DNA of 48,975 nucleotides from Flavobacterium tructae (GTDB lineage Bacteria > Bacteroidota > Bacteroidia > Flavobacteriales > Flavobacteriaceae), in the NCBI RefSeq assembly GCF_002217475.1, contig NZ_MUHH01000017.1:1-48975 (forward strand). The letters are read 5' to 3'. This document shows positions 1 to 8,400 of this stretch, one piece after another (within the stretch, counting starts at the first letter, position 1; each line of letters opens with the position of its first letter). A program made the translations under genes and the position numbers. The notes beneath the pieces were generated by a model. That model saw only the letters and a list, made by a program, of their open reading frames with translations, ran no database searches and was not told where the DNA came from.

Positions 1-1
1 G

Positions 2-703
2 AAGTTTGCTCTTGTTTATAACCTTTTGTTTCATTTTAATTTAAGAAGAGCCCTAAAAATTATTACAGTTAGTCATTTTTCAAAAAAACAAATTTTAAAA
101 TTTTACCCCATTATTGAACAATCAAAAATAGAAGTGATTTATTTGGCCAGTTTTTTTGATTTTAATGATGAAAAAAATCAAAATGCAGATTATTTTATAG
201 CGGTAAGTTCTTTAGATCCAAGAAAAAATATTAAAGTAATTTTAGAAGCTTTTAAGCTATTGGATTTCAATCATTATAAGTTGAAAATTATTGGAGGTTC
301 TTTTAATAATGTCTTTAGAAAAGATATTTTAGAATATGATTCAAGTGTTGAATTCTTAAATGAAGTTTCAGATTCTGAGCTAGAAAAACAGATAAGAGGA
401 GCAAAAGCACTTATAAATGCTTCTTTTTATGAAGGATTTGGGCTTTCGGCGCTTGAAGCAATGAGTCTTTCTACCCCATGCATCTTGTCGGATATTCCCG
501 TATATAGAGAACTATACGATGGAATTGCCACATTTTTTAATCCAGATGTCCCGGCAGAATTAGCACAAAAAATCGAAGATTTAATTCGTTCACAAAGTTA
601 TAACGATCTTTGCAAAAAGTCGTTTGAGGCATCTCAGAAATTTAGCTGGGAAAAAGCGTCACAAAATTATATTTCCATACTCGACGATTTGAAAAATAAC
701 TAG
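2..703 (+). CDS. GT4-family glycosyltransferase, 5' end cut by window
   Basis: This is the C-terminal part of a GT-B fold glycosyltransferase (GT4 family), probably adding a sugar to a lipid-linked surface glycan at the cytoplasmic face of the inner membrane. The frame is open to the left edge with no stop, so the gene starts outside the window; the TTG at 26 is only an internal leucine codon. Visible family features are ITVSHFSKKQ (end of the acceptor domain), SLDPRKN at the start of the donor-binding domain, and the E-x7-E region YEGFGLSALEAM followed by TPCILSDIPVYREL, which binds the nucleotide-sugar. The stop abuts the ATG of the next glycosyltransferase, so the two are co-transcribed. 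Donor and acceptor sugars cannot be read from the sequence. Confidence 0.85.
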   Translation, partial: KFALVYNLLFHFNLRRALKIITVSHFSKKQILKFYPIIEQSKIEVIYLASFFDFNDEKNQNADYFIAVSSLDPRKNIKVILEAFKLLDFNHYKLKIIGGSFNNVFRKDILEYDSSVEFLNEVSDSELEKQIRGAKALINASFYEGFGLSALEAMSLSTPCILSDIPVYRELYDGIATFFNPDVPAELAQKIEDLIRSQSYNDLCKKSFEASQKFSWEKASQNYISILDDLKNN

Positions 704-1819
704 ATGAGAGATTTGAAAAAAGCATTAATTAGCGATTGGTATTATGTAAACGGAGGTGCTGAAAAAGTAATACATTCCATAAATTCAATCTGGGATGATT
801 TTGATCACTTTGCACTGATTGATTTTTTAAATGATAAAGACCGAAAGTTTATTCTAAATGGGAAAAAATCAAGGACTAGCTTTATTCAAAGACTTCCAAC
901 GGTAAAGAAAAACCATCGTAAATTTTTACAGTTATTTCCAACAGCGATTGAACAATTTGACTTAAGTGATTATGACTTAATAATTAGTTCTTCATCAGCT
1001 GTAGCCAAAGGGGTAAGTACCCGAAAAGATCAGCTTCATATTTGTTATTGTCATTCGCCTATGCGATATGCCTGGGATTTGCAGGATCAGTATTTAAAAG
1101 ATTCAGGCTTAGATAAGGGTTTAAAAGGATTTTATGCAAAGTATGTTTTGCAGAAAATAAGAAAATGGGATGTCTCAAACTCTGAAAATGTCGATTATTT
1201 TATTGCCAATTCTAACTATATAGCAGAAAGAATAAAGAAAATTTATAATCGTGAAGCAACGGTTATTTATCCTCCCGTCGATGTTGAATTTTTTAGTTTA
1301 GAAGAACAGAAGGATAATTATTATTTTACAGCTTCACGCTTAGTTTCTTATAAAAAAACGCAATTAATCGTAGAAGCTTTTAATGAATTACCACATTTAA
1401 AATTAATTGTTGCCGGAGACGGACCGGAGTTTCAAAAACTTCAGACAATTGCTAAAAATAATATTGAATTTGTTGGATTTGTAGAAGCCAATAGTTTAAA
1501 AAACTACATGCAAAAAGCAAAAGCATTTGTTTTTGCCGCTGAAGAAGATTTTGGGATTATTCCAGTCGAAGCACAGGCCTGTGGTACTCCGGTTATCGCT
1601 TTAGCAAAAGGCGGCACTTTAGAAACAGTTGTTGAAAATAAGACAGGAGTTTTTTTTCAGGAACAATCATCAGAAAGTATTAAACAAGCAGTAATTGATT
1701 TTGAAAAGATGAAATTTAGTTCGACAGTAATTCGGGAGCATGCGATGAAGTTTTCGAAGGAACGTTTTGAAAATGAAATGGAAGAGTTTGTTGAGAAGAA
1801 ATTAAAAAAAGGATTTTAG
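704..1819 (+). CDS. GT4-family glycosyltransferase (mannosyltransferase-like)
   Basis: A complete 371-residue GT-B glycosyltransferase. The N-terminus (SDWYYVNGGAEKVI) has the glycine-rich acceptor-domain loop. HICYCHSPMRYAWDL resembles the WbaZ/MtfB group of mannosyltransferases. The donor domain holds FTASRLVSYKKTQLIVEAF, an E-x7-E region (EEDFGIIPVEAQACGTPVIA) and GGTLETV. It is expected to act on a polyprenyl-linked O-antigen or capsule intermediate. The ATG directly follows the TAG of the upstream glycosyltransferase with no gap, indicating one operon and probably coupled translation. Mannose specificity is inferred from resemblance only. Confidence 0.88.
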   Translation: MRDLKKALISDWYYVNGGAEKVIHSINSIWDDFDHFALIDFLNDKDRKFILNGKKSRTSFIQRLPTVKKNHRKFLQLFPTAIEQFDLSDYDLIISSSSAVAKGVSTRKDQLHICYCHSPMRYAWDLQDQYLKDSGLDKGLKGFYAKYVLQKIRKWDVSNSENVDYFIANSNYIAERIKKIYNREATVIYPPVDVEFFSLEEQKDNYYFTASRLVSYKKTQLIVEAFNELPHLKLIVAGDGPEFQKLQTIAKNNIEFVGFVEANSLKNYMQKAKAFVFAAEEDFGIIPVEAQACGTPVIALAKGGTLETVVENKTGVFFQEQSSESIKQAVIDFEKMKFSSTVIREHAMKFSKERFENEMEEFVEKKLKKGF

Positions 1820-1890
1820 TTTAAAGTTTTTAAACTGTAGAATAATTCCTATAATTGCATAATTTTTCAAATCTTTAAACATTTAAAAAT

Positions 1891-2835
1891 ATGAAATATT
1901 TGTTTTTACCAGCGGCTATTTTAGTAACAACGTTTGGTTATAGTCAAAATAAGATCGAATCTAGTGGAAATGTTGGAATAGGTACATTATCACCAAGTAC
2001 AGCACTTCATGTAAATGGGGGTGATATTTCAGTTACCGGAGCAAATCAAAAAATTGGTTTTAACACAATAGATAATTTTACAAGTGGAATAGGTACTGTA
2101 GCTCACTATGGAATGTCTTATGTAAAAGATGCATTAAACATACCAATGTTGTCTTCTTCAGGTTATTTTGGAATGAATTTTTTTACTTCAGGTACTGAAC
2201 GAATGAGAATTGATACTAACGGAAATGTCGGAATTGGAACCACAAATCCAAATGCAAAACTTCAGATAAATGGTGATATTTCGAGTGTAGGGGCTAATCA
2301 AAAAATTGGTTTTAGCACAGCAGATAACTTTGCAAGTGGAAATGGGACAATAGCTCATTATGGAATGTCTATTTCAAAAAATGTTGCGAATGAGCCAATA
2401 GTTTCACATTCTGGTTACTTTGGAATTAATTTTTTCACTGATGGTTTAGAGAGAATTAAAATTAGGATTGATGGTAATGTAGGTATAGGTTCAATCAATC
2501 CCGATGAAAAACTTACGGTAAAAGGTAAAATCCATGCTGAAGAGGTGAGGGTGGATTTACGGGTGCCTGCAGATTATGTTTTTCAAAAGTACTACACAGG
2601 TAAATCGGATTTAAAATCTGATTATGTGATGCCAACTTTAGCAGAGGTAGAAAAATTCACAAAAGAGAATAATCACTTACCAAGTGTCCCTTCCGCTCAG
2701 GAAATAAAAGAAAAAGGACTTCAGGTGGGAGAAATGAGCAACGCACTTTTGCAGAAAATAGAAGAATTAACACTTTACATTATAGAACAAAATAAAAGGA
2801 TTGAAATACTTGAAGCAAAGCTAGACAAGAAGTAA
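1891..2835 (+). CDS. Secreted repeat-built fibre-like protein
   Basis: A 314-residue exported protein with a signal peptide (residues 1 to about 18, ending GYS). The body contains two tandem ~85-residue repeats (27-111 and 112-195). Each opens with NVGIGT-x-x-P-x-x-x-L and contains GANQKIGF, AHYGMS and GYFG-N-FF; a third VGIG motif starts at 196. The C-terminus (about 218-314) has VPADYVF, NHLPSVPSA and a predicted coiled coil beginning KIEELTLY, the usual end of this Bacteroidota family. VGIGT-P-KL repeats resemble beta-structured phage-tail or trimeric surface fibres, so a cell-surface fibre or adhesin is plausible, but no activity is known to me. A homologous C-terminus is encoded at 38550-39566. 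I see no type IX sorting domain. Confidence 0.75.
   Translation: MKYLFLPAAILVTTFGYSQNKIESSGNVGIGTLSPSTALHVNGGDISVTGANQKIGFNTIDNFTSGIGTVAHYGMSYVKDALNIPMLSSSGYFGMNFFTSGTERMRIDTNGNVGIGTTNPNAKLQINGDISSVGANQKIGFSTADNFASGNGTIAHYGMSISKNVANEPIVSHSGYFGINFFTDGLERIKIRIDGNVGIGSINPDEKLTVKGKIHAEEVRVDLRVPADYVFQKYYTGKSDLKSDYVMPTLAEVEKFTKENNHLPSVPSAQEIKEKGLQVGEMSNALLQKIEELTLYIIEQNKRIEILEAKLDKK
1969..2475 (+). repeat. Tandem coding duplication inside the fibre gene
   Basis: Two in-frame copies of about 255 and 252 bases (1969-2223 and 2224-2475) encode the 85- and 84-residue repeats. Identity is high around the GANQKIGF and AHYGMS blocks and lower in the surface-like segment between AHYGMS and GYFG. This indicates a past duplication followed by divergence. 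Confidence 0.8.
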
Positions 2836-2873
2836 TTGCTTTTAAATGTTTTTCTTTGTGATATTCTAAAGAG

Positions 2874-2903
2874 CTGCTTAATTATTTTTTAGGCAGTTTT
2901 TTT
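2874..2903 (+). terminator. Rho-independent terminator after fibre gene
   Basis: The stem ctgcttaa (2874-2881) pairs with ttaggcag (2889-2896), with one G-U pair, and is followed by a run of seven T. It lies 40 bases after the stop and ends the polysaccharide/fibre transcript before the next gene's own promoter. Confidence 0.65.
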
Positions 2904-2934
2904 ATAGAATAGTTTTTATAATTTTCAAATCAGT

Positions 2935-2942
2935 TACATTTG
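2935..2942 (+). promoter_or_regulatory. -7 promoter element for the UDP-glucuronate decarboxylase gene
   Basis: TACATTTG matches the Bacteroidota primary-sigma -7 consensus TAnnTTTG and lies 20 bases before the ATG. I see no good -33 TTG at the usual 17-23 base distance, so the promoter may be weak or activator-dependent. Confidence 0.5.
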
Positions 2943-2961
2943 CGAGGTATAAATAATTACT

Positions 2962-3945
2962 ATGAAAAGAATACTTATTACAGGAGCAGCCGGATTTCTG
3001 GGATCGCATTTATGTGATCGTTTTATCAAAGAGGGATACTATGTTATCGGAATGGATAATTTGATTACCGGAGATCTTAAAAACATAGAGCATTTATTCA
3101 AATTAGAACATTTCGAATTTTATCACCACGATATCACCAAGTTTGTGCACATTCCAGGTGATTTAGATTATATTTTACATTTTGCTTCACCTGCAAGTCC
3201 AATCGATTATTTAAAAATTCCAATTCAGACCTTAAAAGTAGGATCTCTGGGAACACATAATTTATTGGGATTAGCCCGTGTGAAAAAAGCGAGAATTTTA
3301 ATTGCATCAACATCCGAAGTTTACGGAGATCCTCTGGTTCATCCGCAAACCGAAGAGTACTACGGAAACGTAAACACTATTGGTCCACGCGGGGTTTATG
3401 ATGAAGCCAAACGCTTTCAGGAATCGATTACCATGGCCTACCATACTTTTCATGGGGTAGAAACCAGAATAGTACGTATTTTTAATACCTATGGTCCAAG
3501 AATGCGTTTGAACGACGGGCGCGTAATTCCGGCCTTTATCGGACAGGCATTACGCGGGGAAGATTTAACCATTTTTGGAGACGGAATGCAAACGCGATCT
3601 TTCTGTTATGTAGACGATCAGGTCGAAGGTATTTTCAGACTATTGCATTCAGATTATGTATATCCGGTAAATATTGGAAATCCGGATGAAATCACGATTA
3701 AGGATTTTGCAGAAGAGATCATTAAACTAACAGGAACCAATCAAAAGGTAGTCTACCATCCGTTACCTATAAATGATCCGTTACAACGCCAGCCAGACAC
3801 CACAAAAGCGAAAGAGTTATTGGGTTGGGAAGCAAAAGTAAGCCGCTCTGAAGGAATGAAAATTACATATGACTATTTCAGATCACTTTCAAAAGAAGAG
3901 CTTTCAAAAGAAGAACACAAAGATTTTTCGAACTATATCAAATAA
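2962..3945 (+). CDS. uxs: UDP-glucuronate decarboxylase (UDP-xylose synthase), SDR family
   Basis: A 327-residue extended short-chain dehydrogenase that converts UDP-glucuronate to UDP-xylose using bound NAD+. The Rossmann motif GAAGFLG is at 8-14. Catalytic residues are T117-S118-E119 (in ASTSEVYG) and Y146-x3-K150. The segment [10 protein letters not shown] and the later [12 protein letters not shown] are characteristic of the UXS branch. Length and start agree with the family. It presumably supplies pentose donor for the neighbouring glycosyltransferases. It has its own -7 element and ends at a strong hairpin. A general UDP-sugar epimerase is the main alternative, but the motif set favours UXS. 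Confidence 0.88.
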   Translation: MKRILITGAAGFLGSHLCDRFIKEGYYVIGMDNLITGDLKNIEHLFKLEHFEFYHHDITKFVHIPGDLDYILHFASPASPIDYLKIPIQTLKVGSLGTHNLLGLARVKKARILIASTSEVYGDPLVHPQTEEYYGNVNTIGPRGVYDEAKRFQESITMAYHTFHGVETRIVRIFNTYGPRMRLNDGRVIPAFIGQALRGEDLTIFGDGMQTRSFCYVDDQVEGIFRLLHSDYVYPVNIGNPDEITIKDFAEEIIKLTGTNQKVVYHPLPINDPLQRQPDTTKAKELLGWEAKVSRSEGMKITYDYFRSLSKEELSKEEHKDFSNYIK

Positions 3946-3953
3946 GAAAATTT

Positions 3954-3990
3954 AAACGGGCAATTATTTCCAGAATAATTGCCCGTTTTT
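3954..3990. terminator. Bidirectional terminator between convergent genes
   Basis: A perfect 13-bp stem, acgggcaattatt (3956-3968) with aataattgcccgt (3974-3986), around the five-base loop tccag, extended by A-T pairs on both sides. It therefore has a T-run on either strand, serving the decarboxylase gene (+) and the glycosyltransferase gene (-). Confidence 0.9.
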
Positions 3991-4001
3991 TATTAAGTTG
4001 C

Positions 4002-5189
4002 TTAAAAAGCATTCTTTTCGATGAGTTCCTTCATTTGCTGGTCCAAATTAAAATGACTTTTGGCATGAAGAAAAATTGCCTTTTTCATCTTCTGAATTTC
4101 TGCCTTACCTAGTGCCGAGATTGTTCCTAAAGTTGTATTTAATTGTTGGAAATCTTCAACGGGAACTACCCAACCAAGGTTATTCTCTTCTACAATATTT
4201 TCTCCTTCGCCTCCTCCATAGTAAAGTATTGGAAATCCTAAAGCACTATATTCAAATATTTTGGACGGAACAGAGCCGTAAATCCTTGTCTTGAGCGGAA
4301 CAAGGGCAATATCTAAATTTTTAAGAGTTTCATGTAAAACATTTCGTTCTAACATTCCGTGAAAAACAATTTTTTTAGTTGGATTTTGGTTGAGGTAATT
4401 CACAATCTGAGTTTTCTCGGCACCATCACCAAAAATATGCAGTTCGATGTTGCCATTTTCTAAATTCAATTGCTGAATAAGTTCAAAAACTCCTTGCGCA
4501 ACGCCTAATAGTCCGGCATAGAATAGTTTAATAGGTTCGCTGGAATTGTTTTTTTCTTCGAGGAAACCTTCCACAAAATGATCCGGATAATTACGATATA
4601 GAAAACAATTTTTTTCGGGAAAGATGGAATGAATATGGGTAATGATTTCACTAGATTGCCCAAAAATATGCGTTGCTTTTTGGTAAATAAAACGTTCAAT
4701 AAAAAGCAAAATTTGGTGTGAAATACTGTTTTTCTTTAATACCTGCAATTCGATAGCGGCAGTTGGCCAAAGATCTGAAACATTCAAAAGGATTTTTTTA
4801 CCCTTAATCCAAAGTACAAAAACTGAAACAAAGGAAAGTAATAGTGGCGGTGATTGTACAATTATTTTTTTAGGTGTTTTGGAAAATAATAAATAAAAAA
4901 ACAAAGTACTTGAAAACGATAGTGTCGAGACAATTCGTTTAAAGATATTCGAACTATTACTCGGATAGATCCAGAGACGTTTTAAGGTAATATTCTGGAT
5001 TTTTTCGGTAACAGAAAACCGGCCTTTGTATTCCGGAAATAATTCGCCTTTTGGATAATTTGGAAGCGGAGAAATTACCGAAACTTCATAACCATTTTGA
5101 TCCAATTTTAAAGCTAGTTGTTCTATTCTATTGGCCGCAGCACCTTTTTCGGGTGGATAATAGTTTGATATGATTAGAATATCCTTCAT
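4002..5189 (-). CDS. GT4-family glycosyltransferase (WbuB-like)
   Basis: A 395-residue GT-B glycosyltransferase of the WbuB/fucosaminyl-transferase type. The N-terminus has SNYYPPEKGAAANRI, then SPLPNYPKGE and NVSDLWP, all hallmarks of this branch. A hydrophobic segment (about residues 86-128) probably anchors the acceptor domain at the membrane. The C-terminal donor site includes YAGLLGVAQG, IFGDGAE and PSKIFEYSALGFPILYYGGGEG. Its start shares one base with the stop of wecB (TAATG), so translation is probably coupled. The pairing suggests it transfers an N-acetylated amino sugar derived from UDP-ManNAc, which is an inference from context. Confidence 0.87.
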   Translation of the reverse strand: MKDILIISNYYPPEKGAAANRIEQLALKLDQNGYEVSVISPLPNYPKGELFPEYKGRFSVTEKIQNITLKRLWIYPSNSSNIFKRIVSTLSFSSTLFFYLLFSKTPKKIIVQSPPLLLSFVSVFVLWIKGKKILLNVSDLWPTAAIELQVLKKNSISHQILLFIERFIYQKATHIFGQSSEIITHIHSIFPEKNCFLYRNYPDHFVEGFLEEKNNSSEPIKLFYAGLLGVAQGVFELIQQLNLENGNIELHIFGDGAEKTQIVNYLNQNPTKKIVFHGMLERNVLHETLKNLDIALVPLKTRIYGSVPSKIFEYSALGFPILYYGGGEGENIVEENNLGWVVPVEDFQQLNTTLGTISALGKAEIQKMKKAIFLHAKSHFNLDQQMKELIEKNAF

Positions 5190-6277
5190 TATTTTTTAGC
5201 CAGTAAAATTGAAACAATTCGTTCCGATGCTTTTCCATCCCATAAATCCGGGACACCACTTTTCTTGGGACCATTTTTTAAAAATGAACTGTATACTTTT
5301 TGTAAATTTTCTAATGATGTTCCAACAATAGTATTTGAACCAATGGTCTCGGTTTCAGGACGCTCAGTGTTATTCCGCATGGTAAAACAAGGAATTCCCA
5401 TTACGGTTGTTTCCTCTGAAATACCACCGCTATCAGTAATAACGGCAAAGCTGTTTTGTATTAAATACATGAAATTCAGGTAGCTTTGTGGAGCAACAAA
5501 GAGGATATTTTTAAACTGAGTTGAGCTTTCGCTTAAGATAGTCTGTGTTCTGGGATGAATTGGAAACAATATTTTTTTGTCTTGAGCTAAATCATCAATT
5601 CCATGTAGTAAAGCAATAAGAGAAGAAACTTCGTCTACATTTCCAGGACGATGTAAGGTTAGAACAATGTAGTTTTTTTCACTAAGTTGATGTTCTTCCC
5701 AAAAATCCGGAGCCGAAATTCTATTGATGTTCTGATATAAAGTATCGATCATAACATTTCCTACGAAATGCACATTTTCAGGATTTGATCCTAGTTTTAA
5801 TAAATTTTCTGAAGCGGATGTGGAGGTCGTAAAAAAGTAATCCGTAATGCTATCTGTCAGCATTCTGTTGATTTCTTCCGGCATTGTTAAATCTCCGGAA
5901 CGAATTCCCGCTTCAACGTGTGCTACTTTTGTATGACATTTTTTAGCCACTATCGAACAAGCCATCGTCGAGTTTACGTCGCCAACAACCAAAACTAAAT
6001 CACAAGGGTTTTGAATAAGTTCCCTTTCGAAAGCAATCATAATTGCAGCCGTTTGTTCGGCCTGAGAACCGCTTTTTACTTCCAGATTTACATTTGGTTT
6101 TGGAATATTTAATTCTTCGAAAAAGGTATCACTTAAGTTTTTATCGTAATGCTGCCCCGTGTGAACCAAACGAAAGGAAACATCAAAGCCTTCATTTTGC
6201 TTGTCTTTTATAGTATTAATAAGAGGTGCTATTTTTATAAAATTAGGTCTTGCACCTGCGATTAGGGTGATTTTCAT
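5189..6277 (-). CDS. wecB: Non-hydrolysing UDP-N-acetylglucosamine 2-epimerase
   Basis: A 362-residue cytoplasmic enzyme interconverting UDP-GlcNAc and UDP-ManNAc. Family residues are all visible: GARPNFIK at 8-15, D100 in VVGDVNS, E122 in HVEAG, E134/E135 in MPEEINR, H209 in LHRPGN, and the UDP-binding DSGGISEET and HPRTQ motifs. Length is normal. It is the first gene of a two-gene operon with the WbuB-like transferase, so ManNAc or a derivative is probably built into the surface glycan. A TACTTTTG element lies upstream. WecB, MnaA and CapG-type paralogues cannot be distinguished by sequence alone. Confidence 0.92.
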   Translation of the reverse strand: MKITLIAGARPNFIKIAPLINTIKDKQNEGFDVSFRLVHTGQHYDKNLSDTFFEELNIPKPNVNLEVKSGSQAEQTAAIMIAFERELIQNPCDLVLVVGDVNSTMACSIVAKKCHTKVAHVEAGIRSGDLTMPEEINRMLTDSITDYFFTTSTSASENLLKLGSNPENVHFVGNVMIDTLYQNINRISAPDFWEEHQLSEKNYIVLTLHRPGNVDEVSSLIALLHGIDDLAQDKKILFPIHPRTQTILSESSTQFKNILFVAPQSYLNFMYLIQNSFAVITDSGGISEETTVMGIPCFTMRNNTERPETETIGSNTIVGTSLENLQKVYSSFLKNGPKKSGVPDLWDGKASERIVSILLAKK

Positions 6278-6313
6278 GGGACTATTTGATTCTTTCTAAA
6301 AACATTCTTTCGG

Positions 6314-6321
6314 CAAAAGTA
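6314..6321 (-). promoter_or_regulatory. -7 promoter element for wecB operon
   Basis: On the minus strand this reads TACTTTTG, matching TAnnTTTG, 36 bases upstream of the wecB ATG. No -33 TTG is visible at the canonical spacing. Confidence 0.5.
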
Positions 6322-6383
6322 AAGTTTAAATTGGAATTTAATCAGAATGGAATAATTTCTTAAATAGTGGACTGTGAATTTGC

Positions 6384-6914
6384 TTATTTTTTATAACCAA
6401 TTTTTACTCTCTCATTTCCGTCTTCTTTTTTCTCGGTTAGTTCATCTAAATAAGAAAAAACCAATTCGATATTTTTATCATGATTTTCTAACTTCTTTTG
6501 AATCTGAAGAATATCCACTTTAATTTCAGTTGTATCCAGCAGCATTTCTCTCACTTTGGTGAAAATGCGCATAATCTGAATATTAGTTTGAATGGCTTTA
6601 TCGCTTTTTAGAACGCTTGATAACATTAAGATTCCATGTTCAGTAAATGCAAAAGGTAAATATTTTTGATGTTCACCTCTTCCTTTTTTTAAGGTCACAA
6701 ATTGTGACCTTAAAGAATCGGACTCTTTTTTTGATAATTCAAACATGAAATCTTCGGGAAATCTCAATAAGTTTCTTTTAACAGCTTGTTTTAGAACCTT
6801 GGTTTCAATTCCATAAAGTAAAGCCAAATCACGATCAAGCATTACTTTTTGATTGCGGATATAATATATTTTGTTAGAAATAGTTTCTTCAGAAAGTAAA
6901 GATTGATCTTCCAT
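6384..6914 (-). CDS. ORF6N-domain DNA-binding protein
   Basis: A 176-residue protein with an N-terminal ORF6N domain (about residues 12-100), recognised from IYYIRNQKVMLDRDLALLYG, LKQAVKRNLLRFPEDFMFEL, LRSQFVTLK and LPFAFTEHGILMLSSVL. The domain is common in phage antirepressors and in stand-alone bacterial proteins; sequence-specific DNA binding is expected but targets are unknown. The tail (about 110-176) is charged and probably coiled coil. It is a single gene with its own TACATTTG element and no phage genes nearby. The codons for LRSQFVTLK form a 27-base palindrome at 6688-6714, which could be a binding site for the protein itself. Confidence 0.85.
   Translation of the reverse strand: MEDQSLLSEETISNKIYYIRNQKVMLDRDLALLYGIETKVLKQAVKRNLLRFPEDFMFELSKKESDSLRSQFVTLKKGRGEHQKYLPFAFTEHGILMLSSVLKSDKAIQTNIQIMRIFTKVREMLLDTTEIKVDILQIQKKLENHDKNIELVFSYLDELTEKKEDGNERVKIGYKK
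6688..6714. repeat. 27-base perfect palindrome inside the ORF6N gene
   Basis: Arms 6688-6700 and 6702-6714 are exact 13-base reverse complements around one central base (6701). The core is GGTCACAA-n-TTGTGACC. It lies wholly in coding sequence for residues SLRSQFVTLKK. It could be an operator or an accident of the conserved LRSQFVT codons. Confidence 0.85.
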
Positions 6915-6933
6915 AAGTTTTCATTAAAAAAAA

Positions 6934-6941
6934 CAAATGTA
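6934..6941 (-). promoter_or_regulatory. -7 promoter element for ORF6N gene
   Basis: The minus strand reads TACATTTG (TAnnTTTG), 19 bases before the ATG. A TTG lies 15 bases further upstream (6957-6959), slightly closer than the usual 17-23. Confidence 0.5.
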
Positions 6942-6955
6942 GGATTTTATTTATA

Positions 6956-8266
6956 TCAAAGATAAGATTTAAATTGTTTTAACTTTCCACTTTTACTTCT
7001 GTCTAAAACTGTTTTTCGGGTAAAGCTGAAAGTTAAATTTGGTTCTAAATATACCGTAATTGCCTTTTCAATTTTTTGAATTTGAGTTACATTTAATTCA
7101 ATATCACTAACATATTCAATTTCAAAAGTATTTAATTGTGTTTGTTTGATGGTAAATTCTTTAACGTTTCCATCGTCTTCAATAATACTTTTAGTAACAT
7201 AATAAAAGGTTAAACCCGGTGCTTTTTTCCCGCTTGGTAAGACAGCAATATCATTGGTCCTTCCAACAAGTTTTTTTAGAATGGGTTTCTGCGGAGTACT
7301 TTTTTCATCCAAAATCCCGATGTCACCAATGTCATATCTGATAAAGGGATGTGCCTTATTAAACAAAGATGTAATCACAATTCGGCCTTCTTTTCCATAT
7401 GGAAGAATCTGATTGTTTTCATCTAAAATTTCTAGAAAAAGTGTTTCCGAATTGACCTGCCATTCACCTTTTAAGTTTTCAAAAGCAATCAAATCGAGTT
7501 CTGAAGCGCCGTATTCATTAATAATCGGAACATTAAATTGCTTTTCTAAGAGTTTTTTATCGGATTCGAAAAGCATTTCCGAAGTAACGAAACAAGCTTT
7601 TAAAGAGGGACATACTTCTTTTAAGATAAGATTTTTTTGCTCTAAATACTTAGCAAATAAAACAATCGAACTCGTGTAACCGTTGATATAATCGAATTTT
7701 TTAGTTTTGAATTTTTGCAGAAATTTTTCGAGAACGCCATCAGATAAATCGAAAACCGGAAATCGGAAACGATGCGTCAAAAAATCTTTAATTCGTTCTT
7801 TATAATATCCGGCAAAATTCATCGGAATACCATAGAATCGAGCTTGATACGAGCGATTAAAATCGATATTGTACCAGCCAAAACGCATAAAAATCGAAAT
7901 CCAGGTCAGGGCATGGCAATGCTTATCTTTGGCAAAAACAAAAGGAGTTCCACTAGATCCTGAAGTTTTGTTGAGGTACACATTTTTTAAAGTGTAGCCT
8001 TTTGAAAGCCTTTCTTTTAGTGGTTTTTGTAAATTTTGTTTGTTGAGGATGGGTAAATTTTCCCATTCCAATTTTGTATTACCTCCAGCTAATTCCTGAT
8101 AGAAAGAATTGTTTTTCAAATGAAAAGCTACGATTTCTTCTTTTCTATTCTGAAGAAAATATGCATACTGTTCTTCCGATAAATTTCTGATTTCATCCAA
8201 TTGAGTTTTGGCTTTCTTAATCGGAAAACCATTTAATTGCAGCGAAATATCGAAAAGAGAAATCAT
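6956..8266 (-). CDS. CapK/PaaK-like adenylate-forming enzyme
   Basis: A 436-residue member of the ANL adenylate-forming superfamily, of the CapK/phenylacetate-CoA-ligase-like group often found in polysaccharide loci. The nucleotide-binding loop is LNKTSGSSGTPFVF (about residues 98-111). The adenylate motif is INEYGASELDLIAFE, and FIRYDIGDIG carries the acidic ribose-binding residue. The C-terminal segment has a lysine near the end (SGKLKQFKSYL). It probably activates an acyl or amino acid group to decorate a glycan; the substrate is unknown. Its start lies 134 bases from divergent purD, with a TATTTTTG element between. A second member of the superfamily is at 40760-42055. Confidence 0.75.
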   Translation of the reverse strand: MISLFDISLQLNGFPIKKAKTQLDEIRNLSEEQYAYFLQNRKEEIVAFHLKNNSFYQELAGGNTKLEWENLPILNKQNLQKPLKERLSKGYTLKNVYLNKTSGSSGTPFVFAKDKHCHALTWISIFMRFGWYNIDFNRSYQARFYGIPMNFAGYYKERIKDFLTHRFRFPVFDLSDGVLEKFLQKFKTKKFDYINGYTSSIVLFAKYLEQKNLILKEVCPSLKACFVTSEMLFESDKKLLEKQFNVPIINEYGASELDLIAFENLKGEWQVNSETLFLEILDENNQILPYGKEGRIVITSLFNKAHPFIRYDIGDIGILDEKSTPQKPILKKLVGRTNDIAVLPSGKKAPGLTFYYVTKSIIEDDGNVKEFTIKQTQLNTFEIEYVSDIELNVTQIQKIEKAITVYLEPNLTFSFTRKTVLDRSKSGKLKQFKSYL

Positions 8267-8285
8267 TTGAGGAGCTAATTTTCGT

Positions 8286-8293
8286 CAAAAATA
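8286..8293 (-). promoter_or_regulatory. -7 promoter element for CapK-like gene
   Basis: The minus strand reads TATTTTTG, 19 bases before the ATG, in the 134-base divergent region shared with purD. The nearest TTG upstream is 25 bases away, slightly beyond the usual spacing. Confidence 0.45.
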
Positions 8294-8367
8294 ATACTAT
8301 CAAATTACTAACAGAGAACAATCAACAACTTTTTAAGATTTAATTATTTTTTACGTGTAAAAGCAAT

Positions 8368-8375
8368 TATTTTTG
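8368..8375 (+). promoter_or_regulatory. -7 promoter element for purD
   Basis: TATTTTTG matches TAnnTTTG and ends 25 bases before the purD ATG. No convincing -33 TTG is seen. I see no purine-riboswitch-like sequence in the short leader. Confidence 0.5.
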
Positions 8376-8400
8376 CACCACAACTAAATACAACTACACC

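Noticed and set aside
26..703. Complete short glycosyltransferase starting at TTG 26
   Set aside because: The frame is open to the window edge, and the protein would lack the whole acceptor domain; it is the tail of a gene cut by the boundary.
1891..2835. Phage tail-fibre gene
   Set aside because: It has a signal peptide and a Bacteroidota-type coiled-coil end, and no phage genes surround it.
6384..6914. Prophage remnant suggested by the ORF6N domain
   Set aside because: No integrase, phage structural gene or attachment repeat is nearby; ORF6N proteins often occur alone in Bacteroidota.
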